Positions 10,745-21,192 of a DNA stretch of 64,000 bases are shown one piece after another. The stretch is from contig JAWHQI010000263.1 of NCBI GenBank assembly GCA_033032865.1, positions 1,922,001-1,986,000 of the forward strand, in the 5' to 3' direction. Made by a program: the position numbers and the translations under genes. Source of the stretch: Dactylorhiza incarnata. Taxonomy: Eukaryota; Streptophyta; Magnoliopsida; Asparagales; Orchidaceae. Numbering within the stretch: position 1 is the first letter of the stretch; each line of letters starts with the position of its first letter. The notes under the pieces are model-generated. The model was given only the letters and a program-made list of their open reading frames with translations. It had not been told where the DNA came from and ran no database searches.

Positions 10745-11030
10745 GAGTTATGGCCAATCCCTGTGCCTGTCGTGGCTGATGCTGCTGCAACGAGGCCCGA
10801 AAGGTATCCAATAGGGCGGTGAAAGTCTGCCCAAATTCCGTCAGACCGAACGGAGTCGGCTGGGCTGGCACTATAGGGGCAGTAGGTACAACAGGAGGTG
10901 GAGGGACCCAATCATCAACCAGAGTGCCGAGACGATACATGTCCTCGTCAGTGTCATCAATATCATCCTCATCGACCAACCGAAGGCTAGGTTCCCGAAA
11001 CTCCTGTTCCAATTTATTGAGGTATAAGTG
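10745..11030 (-). pseudogene. Ty3/gypsy gag N-terminal fragment
   Basis: A minus-strand frame gives an acidic segment (RLVDEDDIDDTDEDMYRLG), a Pro/Val stretch and PTPFGLTEFGQTFTALLDTF, the style of the N-terminal end of chromovirus gag. At about 10740 it passes directly into RT sequence, so capsid, nucleocapsid, protease and most of RT have been deleted. It lies just inside the LTR at 11254, in the proper position for gag. Confidence 0.65.
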
Positions 11031-11253
11031 TTAGAACTCTATAATTGTGTTAAATGATAGGCTTTTTCTTGAAGACTTAGCCCAGTTTGGTTTTATTAGC
11101 GAAAATTTGCGTGGTGTTTCATCATGAGTATGTTGCGGTCCACCACGCTTCCGTTACATAGTTCGTCCGCAAAACTACTTATCGTACTACGGTGGACCGT
11201 CTGTGATGATATTTTTTTTATAATTGTGGATGGTTTTTCGCTCTGATGTCAGT

Positions 11254-13579
11254 TGTAAGGACCCCATCTTTAAAATCAAAGGGGGTCCTTATGCCCAAGG
11301 TGCACGTCCCACCAAAAGGTTCGTGTTCGATAGAGGACCCACCCCTCTCACTCGACCAACGACCCAATTGTCAGAAACTTCGCCTTGTAAGGCTATACAT
11401 CATTACAAAAAGATTCATATAGTATAAAAATTATGCGGAAGCAAAACATCACAGAACATCCCATCATGATATATATAATCAAGATGGAAATAGAACCCAC
11501 GATAAGACACAAAAATGTCCACAAAGATAATCATCCTAATCGGTGATGACAAAATATCAAAAGAATAAAAGAGATCTTTCACCCTCTCCTCAAGATAGTA
11601 CCACCACGTCCTCATAAATCGTCCGAGCTAGCTCAGGGAACTCCTCGTCATCATGGGCACGTCTGCGCTCGTCCATCCGCTCCTGCTCTGTCGGTAGGCG
11701 CATCGGTTCCTAAAATGATAACGTACAAGAGTACGTTAGCCATGACGGACCAAGTAAATCTCACGCTCCTCCCCATCCCTCTAATGGGTACCAGGAAGGA
11801 CACCTGCAAAGAAAGTTAGTGCAATAGCCGAAGCAAATATTTATATACCGGGGTTATATAAACGAAATAGTAATCCTCAACAATTCATAAAGAGGGAAAC
11901 ACTAAAGTAGTATATTCACTCGCCATCATATAACCCTTCCTATGGTAGTTATACGATGTCGAACCAAGGTGAGAGCATAAGTAATGTATATATATATATA
12001 TATTATGATGAGCATGTATGTTTGTGCTCCCTATCACTCGAATGATATGTCTCAATCACTTTCCCCTATGTCAACATAGTGACCTGTTAAGAGAAGAAGC
12101 TCACTTCCCAGGCCTCACCGCTGTGGCCAGACAGTGATAATGGGTTTGTCGCTCCCACTTCTAGGTTATGGATACACCCCAACTTCCTAGGCCTTCGTAC
12201 CTCTATAGAGAATAAGTACTCTCGGTGGAAGCACATCCTCACCTCGTGCGGAGACCCTCTCGGCACATTACCAAATATGTGTGAGACGGACCTATGTGGA
12301 AGGGGTAGCTAGCCCCCGATCCTCTTCACTACCAAAAATAAAAGAGTTCGTCATCACAACTTCTCCCATAATGTATATTATGGGGAAGCCGATGAACCCG
12401 CCACCTCGGTAACCATGCGCCCTCCCATATTTCCATGCGTGGAGTAATGAATGGAATGACTACATGAAAATACTCATAAAATTATTAAGTGTTTACAGGT
12501 CGACTCATAATTTGATATTCATTGGGTGATTAAGCTAGAAATGACAAACTTACACAATCATTTAGACAGATTCATGACAAGTTTAAAGTTACTTAGAAGC
12601 TCCAAATCAGGAATATTAAAATATGAACGTTGTAGAGAAAACATACATATCTAATAGTGTATCTAACATACATGTTCTGATTTTGCTTCTAAGACCTCTA
12701 AAAGAGGGACTGAAGTTTACTAGTAATAATTGTTTGTGGTCAAAACAGAAATCTAAATTTAAGTTGCCTTGTTGAGGGTTAAATTTAATTTATTTAGAGG
12801 CATCTGATCAGAAAGTATAAAGCATAAAATTTATAGTACATATATCCAACTACAATATCATGTCTCATATATATTCTCTAAATCAGAACCTAATCTCTCC
12901 AAAATAGGGGTTGAAGTTAACTGAAAATAATTGTTTGAGAACAAAAATAAGAATATGAATTTAAGTTGCCGTGTTGAGAGCTAAATTTAAAATATCTAGA
13001 GGCTTCAAATCATAAGCATTAAACATAAATGTTGCAGAGAAAACATCCACCAATAACTATGTGTCTCACGAGCCTGCCCTAAATCCTAACCTAAGGCCTC
13101 CCAAATATGGGATTTAAGTTCACTAAAATTAACTGTTTGCAAATCAGACTGCAACATAAAATTTATTTTAAAGTATTCACATCTAAATTAAATTTATTTA
13201 GAAACACATTAATATTTAATAGTTTCTCTAATATGTATATTCTGATTTGGCATCTAAGGCCTCCAAATTAAACAAGGGAAACAGGGACTGAAGATTGCTA
13301 ATAATATCAGTTTCAGGTCTAAACAGAAATCTGGATTTCCAGAACGATTAAATATACCTTCTGAGGACAAAAATAAATTAGTTAGGTGATTCGAATCAGA
13401 GAACTTTTAACATGAAAGTTGTAGTCAATATAATTTTCTACCACTTCGTGTCTCACAAAATTTTTTCAGACCAGCCTCTAAGAATATTAAAAATCCTTTC
13501 TAAAACTATTAATATCGCCAGAATAACTTAACAGATTTTTATGACTGTGCACGGATCTTGGTGCAGAGCGGACGCTACA
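11254..13579 (-). mobile_element. Gypsy LTR of the collapsed element
   Basis: The segment starts TGTAAGGACCCC and ends GACGCTACA on the plus strand. On the minus strand this is an LTR starting TGTAGCGTCC and ending GGGGTCCTTACA, followed by ACTGACATCAGAGCG, which resembles the TGGTATCAGAGC primer region. Length 2.33 kb suits a chromovirus LTR. It contains no ORF of interest; several diverged blocks between about 12540 and 13300 repeat with phrases such as TTAAGTTGCC and GGGACTGAAGTT. The partner LTR is lost or unrecognised. Confidence 0.7.
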
Positions 13580-14294
13580 AATCAAGTCGAGCCGAGCTTA
13601 TTATACGGTCGGTGCACGGGATCCCGCCGGGGCCAATCATTGGCTCGACCGTCCGATGAAATTGGACGGCCGGTGTAAAATCAGCCGGATTGGACGGTAT
13701 ATCCAGCCTTACGACCATTCCCCAGGCTGGTCGGAGCCTCCGTTGCTTTGGCCACCACCCCTGGTGGGTTCGCCCGGGATGGGTGCTCCAGTGGAGGGTT
13801 GTTTGGCGGGCGGCTGCCGCCGCCGCCGCCGCGCCGCCGCCGGATAGATTTTTTGGAGCCAAGAGCTCCAGGTCCACTTGCATGCATGGCCGCATGCACG
13901 TGGCATGGAGCCCTTGCGGGCTTCCCCACCGCTGCTGGCGGTGGGTTAACTCCGACCACCACCCCAAATGATTCACTAATTTAATGTATGAAAATTACTC
14001 CCCTAGCCGACACTTGGCTTTGGGAGTAATGAAATTTAATGTGTGGATTATAATTACATTAATTAAGGCTAAAAAACCTAATAATTCACTAATTACAATT
14101 TATTTTTAATTCAAATATTTATGGCAGCATACTTAGGTCATTTATTATTTTTATAAATTGTTTTATAATTCTTGGATATTGTTTTTTATTTTATTTTATT
14201 TATTTGATGTTTTAAATATAGTTAAATAAAAAAAATTATATTAAATATTAGATTTTAATTAATATAACTCTTTTATATATTTTTAGGACCCTAT
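13580..14294. other. Unassigned non-coding DNA with a GCC-repeat patch
   Basis: The left half is GC-rich with a GCCGCCGCC run at about 13816-13843; the right half is AT-rich. Overlapping ORFs on both strands at 13575-13984 reflect composition only. No element ends found. Confidence 0.5.
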
Positions 14295-16361
14295 TGTACA
14301 ACCCTGTATTCGCCGAGTGGACCCCCGAGACCCAAGAGGTCCTTAGGCCCGACATTTTTTAGCACCACCCCAGGCAAGGAGGGGAACGAGGGAATTTCTG
14401 GGCGGACTCAGTGAGGAGGGGGGCGAGATGTAGAGGCGGGCGACCTCCCGCTCTCCCAGCCCCTTAGGCGGGCGAGCTGGGGAGGCGGGCGGCCTCCCAC
14501 TCGCCCAGCCACGTAAGGAGGCGAGCGATGGAGGCAGGCGACCTCCCACTCGCCCAGCCCTGTAAGGGGGCGGGCGGTGGAGGCGGGTGGCCTCCCGCTC
14601 GCCCAGCCCCTTAGGCGGGCGAGCTGGGGAGGCGGGTGGCCTCCCGCTCGCCCAGCCCCTTAGGCGGGCAAGCCGCCCGCTCGACCAGCCCCTTAGGCGG
14701 GCGAGCAGTGGAGGCGGGCGGCCTCCCGCTCGCCCAGCCCCTTAGGCGGGCGAGCGGTGGAGGCGGGCGGCCTCCCGCTCTCCCAGCCCCTTAGGCGGGC
14801 GAGCGGTGGAGGCGAGCGGCCTCCCGCTCACCCAGCCCTTTGGCGGGCGAGCTGGGGAGGCGGGCGGCCTCCCGCTCGCCCAGCCCCTTAGGCGGGCGAG
14901 CGGTGGAGGCGGGCGGCCTCCCGCATGCCCAACCCCTTAGGCGGGCGACCTCCCACTCGCCCAGCCCCGTAGGGGGCGAGTGGTGGAGGCGGGCAGCCTC
15001 CCACTCGCCCAGCCCTGTAAGGGGGCGAGTGGTGGAGTCGGGCGACCTACCACTCGCCCAGCCCAGTAGGGGGCGAGTGGTGGAGGCGGACGACCTCCCA
15101 TTCGCCCAGCCCCGTAAGGGGGCGAGTGGTGGAGGCGGGCGGCCTCCCACTCGCCCAGCCCCGTAAGGGGGCGAGTGGTGGAGGCGGGCGACCTCCCACT
15201 CGCCCAGTCCCGTAGGGGGGTGAACATGGGAGGCAGGCGGCCTCCCACTCGCCCAGCCCCGTAAGGGGGCGAGTGGTGGAGGCGGGCGGCCTCCCACTCG
15301 CCCAGCCTAGTAGAGGGCCGAGCATGGGAGGCGGCCTGCCCCCTCTCGTCCAACCCCAGGAATAGGGGGCGGCCTGCGTTTAGCGCCTCAGAATAGCAGG
15401 ATTTGGCTGTTGGCAGGCCAAACTGGGGGGTATTTTCGTAGTCTTGTAGGCCGGAATCTGGCTATTGGCAAACCAAGTCCAGAAATCTATAAATAGGACC
15501 AAGGGGGCACCATTTGGAGAGGACTTCTCTCTTGGCTACTCTCTCCCCAAGTTTCTTTGGTGGGTGAAGAGAGCCTCCAAAGGTGCCCAAGCTTAACATT
15601 TGCTTGGGAGGGTAAGCCCTCTAAGATCTCCCGGGTGTGTGGTGGGACCTCCTCACTAAGTCCTTGGTCTTGTTTCTAGTTCCTCAAGCCTTCAGCCTAA
15701 CGCTTTCCCTTGAGAGAAGTAAGTGTGAGGACACCCCCAACTTGTTGAGGGCCCGAATTCCACAAGAGACCAAATATTGGTTTCAATACCTATGATAAAT
15801 TTTTGGATTTGATAGGTTTTCGTTCGTCACGATTCTAATTATCCGATTATCTAAATAGTTTATTAATTACAAATAAATAAATTAATTTAATATAACTAAA
15901 AATAGGTCAGAGGTCTCTTCTCTAATCATGGGGCATAATGCAACTTCTTTGGTGTGTTGGTGAGTCAATAACACCTTCCATCGACGATTTGCTCAAGTTG
16001 GGTGGTTTGGTGTGCGTTTAGACTAATTAGGGCAATTTTGAGTTTTACGTGATTCAAGTTGATCAACTTGATGAATATGTTTCATAATGGGTCAATTTGA
16101 CTAGTTTAGAGTATGGATGCACTATTCGTGTGTTAATTGAGCCTATTAAGACCTAAGGAGTCAGTTCACACACACATGGTTCATCGTGCCCGTTTAAGTT
16201 GGAAAATGTTCATGTAACCCAGTGGGTGGATTGAGCGACTTATTATGTCAATAATATCCAATAGAGTATTAACCTACCATTGGGGTGCCAACCAAGCCCA
16301 CTCGACCTTAACGGTCAAATAATATCTAAGGGGTCTAGAAGTTCGGTATCGGGATGTTACA
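14295..16361 (+). mobile_element. Probable solo LTR containing a GC-rich minisatellite
   Basis: It starts TGTACAACCCTG and ends CGGGATGTTACA; the flanks are CCTAT (14290-14294) and TCTAT (16362-16366), a 4-of-5 TSD. A TATA box TCTATAAATAGG at about 15486-15497 and a leader with GAGAGAAGTAAG suggest plus orientation, although the right terminus read backwards (TGTAACATCCCG) looks like the start of a chromovirus LTR. Orientation is therefore not settled. No coding sequence. Confidence 0.5.
14395..15345. repeat. Minisatellite of about 49-50 bp, nearly 20 units
   Basis: Units consist of GGGCGAGCGGTGGAGGC, GGGCGGCCTCCCGCTCGCC and CAGCCCCTTAGGC; anchors at 14733, 14782, 14831 and 14879 show a 48-49 bp period. 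The right half uses a variant (CCACTCGCCCAGCCCCGTAAG). Each unit has a GGCGGCCTCC-type dyad. Overlapping ORFs on both strands up to 168 codons are composition artefacts. Confidence 0.85.
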
Positions 16362-16366
16362 TCTAT

Positions 16367-17957
16367 TGGTCCCCGCTTTTCTTCTTGGAATGAGCCTCTT
16401 AGCTTTATGTTAGGGTTGTTATTTCGCTAACATGACATGCTTAAATAATGGTAGTTCTTTTTTTTGGAATTGTAATCATCTTTGAATATCTTGTAGTTTC
16501 CAAATGGTTTTCCTTTTAATTTTAAGGTCATAAGTGGTTCCTTTGTTTGAGTGGTCGTGGGTACCATTACTTAGTGTAACTTTCATTTCATTTCATGTCT
16601 TTGAGAATTAGTAATATTATTGTATTTTTGTAGTAAACCATCTAACTCCATGCGTATGATGTTAACAGGTTCATTCACTTCTTTTATTTTTGTAGCCTAG
16701 TTGTTGGGAAATTTGTCTTCAATGTTCCTAGATTTGAAAAAAAAGGATCACAAGTATAAATAAGGAAAGTTGTTTTTGATATTATATTTTAGTTCATGAT
16801 GTGAAAGGTGAATCAATGTTATATTCCTAGAATCAAGACTGCAAAAGAAGTGAAATATCATCCAAGTAAAATATCATCTTAAGTCTTACCTGAAATATCA
16901 TTGAGACAGGAAGTATGTCGATGAGACGACTAAGTTAAGTAGTGCAGACAGAAGTCTAAACGATATCGTCTTGAATCAGCCATATTGATTTGAAGAATAA
17001 AGTTAAGTCATGTAGATAGGAGCATCTCGACGATATCAACTATAAGAATCTGTATCGTTTAAATTATTATGTTAAGTTGTGAAGACAGGAGTATATCTAT
17101 GATATCGCCGTGAAGACCATATATCGTCTAGACGATCAAGACGATATCGTCTTGAATACAGTTTATCGTCTTGACTGCTGCAGAGTTGCATTTATTACAC
17201 AGATATTCTTGGAAATTGATCTGTAGTGAATATACACGCCGTCTATCTTGACCACTGATCAAGAAGTATTTAATTATATATTCTCTGCAGTAATAGTCGT
17301 TGCACATCCATAAATGAAGAAGGACGAATACTTCCAAATGTGAAAGTTCCAAGACCGCAATTCCTGTATAGTATTTATTGTGTCATTTCAGAATATATTC
17401 CTAACTGGTCATTTAACTTATTGAATAGAATATTGAGGGCTTTTTTGCTAAATTAGCACATGAATATATATAGACCAATTTTCAAATTCAAAATACACTT
17501 ACACAGTTTGAAAATGGAAGAAAAGAAAAGGTCTAAAGCAGAAATGGTCTTCATCACTCAGTTGTCAAGAACAAAGAGAAAGAATCTTCTTCTTGTGCAA
17601 AAAAGTTCATCTGATATTTTTAAGAGTAAGATTCTTAAGAAAACTCCAGAGATTCAGAAGATTGTTGGTGCTTACAACTGCAGAAGAAGAAGACTTTATA
17701 GTAAAAAGCTATAACTTAGAAGTTTTTCTCTTCTGCAAAAAAAGAAAATCTACGTTATCATTCTGTACTGTACTGTTCTGTGTGGACCTGAGGTTGTAGG
17801 ATCTTGAAGAAGATATGAGTGTGTGTAGAACTTGTGAAGTCTGAGTTCTTGTAAGGTACTAGGTACCTGTGTGCAGGCTTTCTTTGTGATTGCTGAGGTA
17901 GGATCCTTTGCGGATCTGAGTTGTAAGGTCATTTGTTTTGGATAGAGATTTGAGTTC
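16367..17957. other. Unassigned non-coding DNA with GACGATATCGTC repeats
   Basis: A possible LTR start TGTTGGGAAATTTG lies at 16702. Between about 16950 and 17165 the palindrome ACGATATCGT and its halves recur, including a perfect 16-mer AAGACGATATCGTCTT near 17139. No convincing ORF; small ORFs at 17128-17352 and 17460-17714 have no recognisable features. Confidence 0.5.
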
Positions 17958-18817
17958 TGTTGAAATTTTTTTAGCTCTGGTATCTAAAGATAGATTTCAG
18001 CTCAGATACTAAAGTAAAGAATCTAAGAAGCGGGAATCAGGAGCAGAAACACTACAACCATTCTAAGTTAAGTAATCAGCAACAATAGATGAGAAAAAAA
18101 ATGATCTTGAAGTAATCTATCTCTTTACAATGCGAGACATTCATGGAGAGACATGATTCATCAGAATACAGGAAGAGACAATAGAGACAAACAAACATTT
18201 GGCAAATAGTAAAAGCTAAGACCACCAGAGGCCGTTGAAACAGTCAGACCGTACGCAACCACTGAGATCGCGCTAACAACACAGGTCACTAACCTGCTAC
18301 CTGCCAAACCGCCAAATCAGACCGCGCGAGTTGTTGACTTATTGAGCTGCTGAAAAAACAACCTGTTCGCACCTCTTGATCGCCTGATCGCACAGTCACA
18401 TAATCATAGAAGCTACCCGCGAATAGAGAACAAAACTGCAAATGTTGTCGCATGACCGCAACTCTAGATCGCCTGATCGACGAACTTGTTGCGAACAACT
18501 CAAGAACTAAAACACAGATCGCCCAGAGGAGACCGTTGGCGAGCCGTTTATTCAAAACTAGGAAGAATCACCAAGGCAGAAGACTGCTGGCTGTTGGCCG
18601 CTGACAGTTCTCGATAGAATTGACAGACCCTGCACCTCTATTTATAGGCAAACAAACGAATGTCGTCACCGTCCAAAAAAGGTGTAATAACCGCCCATCT
18701 AGATCGCGTGCGGTCTCTGCAAGCCAGACTGCCCGATCACTACAATAGAAAGCCAACTTGGACATGCAGACAAACACCAGAGAAAACTCGCGCAGATCGG
18801 GCGGTGTCAATTCAACA
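17958..18817 (-). mobile_element. Complete copia LTR in inverted orientation at the 5' end of Copia-2
   Basis: Read on the minus strand this 860-bp LTR starts TGTTGAATT and ends AAATTTCAACA. It matches the Copia-2 3' LTR (41716-42144), including GTTTGTCTGCATGTCCAAG, the TATA box GCCTATAAATAG (18637-18649) and GTTCTTGAGTTGTTCGCA. A normal 5' LTR of this plus-strand element should face the other way. Immediately right of it is AGGTATCAGAGG (18818 on), a plus-oriented primer-site relic. The first about 55 bp of the 3' LTR after the terminus are missing here. Confidence 0.85.
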
Positions 18818-19491
18818 AGGTATCAGAGGGAGGTTATGCAAGAGATCTTGATATTGAGCTCCTTACGCATACTAACTTTAAGAAATGGAAGTATTGTATG
18901 TAGAGCTATCTTCTTGGCGAGGATTTATGGGAGGTAGTCGGGGGAGAAGCAAGACAACCAGTGGTTGCTGCTGAAGGGAATGTTGAGCAGGTGAAGTCTT
19001 GGAAGAGAACAAATGCAAAAGTTGAGTTCACTCTCAAGCGAACTATCATTCCTGAGCTCTTTGACCACATCATTGGATGTCGGTCTGCTGCTGAAATTTG
19101 GACAGCCTTGGATGGCTTGTTCAATAAGAATAATATAGTTCGGCTACAATTTTTGAGAATGAGTTGGCGAAAGTAACTTAAGGAGACCTATCTATCTCAT
19201 CTTTCTTCCTGAAGATGAAGAACCTTTGTGCTGAGATATCAGCATTGGATCCGGAATAGCCTATCTCAGAAGCAAGGTTGAAGAGGCACATAATTCGCGG
19301 CTTGCGGAGGGAGTATGTGGCCTTTGTCACTTCTGTTTAAGGTTGGATCAATCAGCCATCGTTGCTGGAGCTGGAAAACTTGCTTGCTTCGCAAAAAAGT
19401 TTGGCTAAGTAGATGGCGGGGATATCTGTCTCAGGGGGAGAAAGTGAGGTTCTTTATTCTGGTAAAAAGAAGACACCTGGAGGTGATGGTC
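18818..19491 (+). pseudogene. Copia-2 gag, capsid part, decayed
   Basis: After the primer-site relic, plus-strand frames give KKWKYCM-stop-SYLLGEDLWEVVGGEA, TLKRTIIPELFDHIIGCRSAAEIWTALDGLF and further segments matching Copia-1 Gag, but with several stops (for example at about 18900) and frame changes after 19160. The gene is cut at 19491 by a solo LTR and resumes at 21193 with the nucleocapsid zinc knuckle. Confidence 0.85.
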
Positions 19492-21192
19492 TGTTGGAAC
19501 AACCCTATTACTGATTTGGGCTAGGATCATTATCTGTTTATTAGGACTAAGTTGACCCCATTGTATAGTCCAAAGGGTCAAGGTTTTAGGTTGTTAGAAC
19601 TAAGGAAAAGATAAGTTTTCTACGTTCAACGAACTCCATACTGCGTTCGACGAACTCAATCCTGTGTTCGACGAACGACATGCTCATGTGTTCGACGAAC
19701 TTGCCAAAGTTCTGCGTTCGACGAACTCTAGTCTGCGTACGACGAACTCCTCTCTGCGTTCGATGAACTTGCTCTCAGCGGTCGACGAAAGCTCATCTCA
19801 GCGGTTGATGAACCTCAGTCTCAGCGGTTGACCAAGTCTCAGCGTTCGATGAACCTCCCAGTCTCAGCGTTCTACGAACTCAGCTCTGCGTTCGAAGAAT
19901 AAGTATCAGATGTTCAGATCGACGAAAGTTCTTCTCAGCTCAACGAATTCAATATTCCAGCTAGCTTATCAGATATTATCTTTCAGTTCAATGACCTCCA
20001 GCTTGAGATCGACGAACTCCAGATTGTGTTCGACGAAATTTATTCAGATCGACGAAAATTCTCTTCAGCAGATTTATTTCAGAAGATCAGTAATATTATT
20101 CTCAGAACTCAGATTTATCAACAACGGCTCTATTTATTACAGATAAGTCAAGGATTATATCTTTCCATTTATTTATTCCTTTCCATTCTCTTCCCGAGAA
20201 AATAGCCGTTTGGCGGAAAAGGATACATTAATTAAAAAGGAAAAGGAATTTAAGTCTCAGTTTGCAGTTCCAAGGAAACATTCAATTCAGAATATTTTAT
20301 TCCTTATACAGAGGATTTGAATTTCAAATCAGTTAGAGATTTCAAAAAGAATAAGGAAGAAGATATACAATATCATATTACAGAATAACTGTACAGGAAA
20401 AAGAAAAAAAGAGAAAGAAGAATACTGTCGAGAAAAAATATACAGAAAGAAGAAAAGAAAAGGCTTCACAGATCTTCATTTTCCTCAAGCAGCACATCTC
20501 ATTCTCTGAGAACAACAATACAAATCATCTCTCAGTTTTTCTGCTGCAAGTTTCAGATCTTCAAGAGCAACAAACAATCTGAGAAACATTTTTGTCTCTC
20601 AGATTCATCAGCTATCAGGAAGATACATGAAGATATTACATTCAAGAGAAAGCTCCATCCTCAACTGTCAACAAATTTCAATCAGATAGGGGGAGCTTTA
20701 CATCAACACATTCCACTAGAGTCTTCTCTCATATTATTGACAGAGAAGAATATCTTAACCCTCTTTATCCCCTCTTGTACAGGGTTATAACTCCCTTCAA
20801 AAGTTAACCCCTTGGTGGCAGGGCACCTGAACAAAAACATGTAGTTTGGTTAGAGCACCTGATCAAAAGCTCATTGGTGTTTGGACACCTGATCAAAAAT
20901 CCATTGGTGATAGGGCACCTGATCAAAAACCTAGCGGAATCCTACCAAGGGTGGTATAAGAGTAGACGTACCCAGGTTTATTGGGGAACTACTATAAAAT
21001 CCGTGTGTCCTCTGTGTTCTTGTTTATTTTTCTGTATTGTGCTGTGTGCTCTCTTTGTGTTTGTTTTTATAACTCACTTAATACACATATAAGTATCACT
21101 ATTTTAGTTCTGCTATAAAAATAAGTGAAAAACTTTTTAATACTCTATTCACCCCCCCTCTAGAGTAAATCTAAGATCTAACCTCACTTTCA
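19492..21192 (+). mobile_element. Solo LTR in Copia-2 gag, TSD TGGTC
   Basis: It starts TGTTGGAACAACCC and ends CCTCACTTTCA with TGGTC on each side (19487-19491, 21193-21197); gag sequence continues across. The C-run ending (CACCCCCCCTCTAGAG near 21151-21166) is typical of the LTR 3' end of SIRE-type copia elements and matches, in reverse, the ends of Copia-3 and Copia-4. It carries an array of GTTCGACGAAC palindromes (19625-20060) and four spaced GGGCACCTGATCAAAA-type repeats (20815-20935). No coding sequence. Confidence 0.85.
19625..20060. repeat. Array of the palindrome GTTCGACGAAC
   Basis: About 15 copies and near-copies of the 11-bp palindrome GTTCGACGAAC (arms GTTCG/CGAAC) are spaced by roughly 20-35 bases within the solo LTR. 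The same motif family occurs in the LTR of Copia-4 (55880-56370). Confidence 0.85.

Noticed and set aside
13575..13984. Six overlapping ORFs with poly-Ala/Arg runs
   Set aside because: They come from a GCC-repeat and a GC-rich patch; no start context, no family.
14343..15353. Long overlapping ORFs on both strands (up to 168 codons)
   Set aside because: They coincide exactly with the GC-rich minisatellite; the frames are open because the repeat lacks stops, and they repeat the unit.
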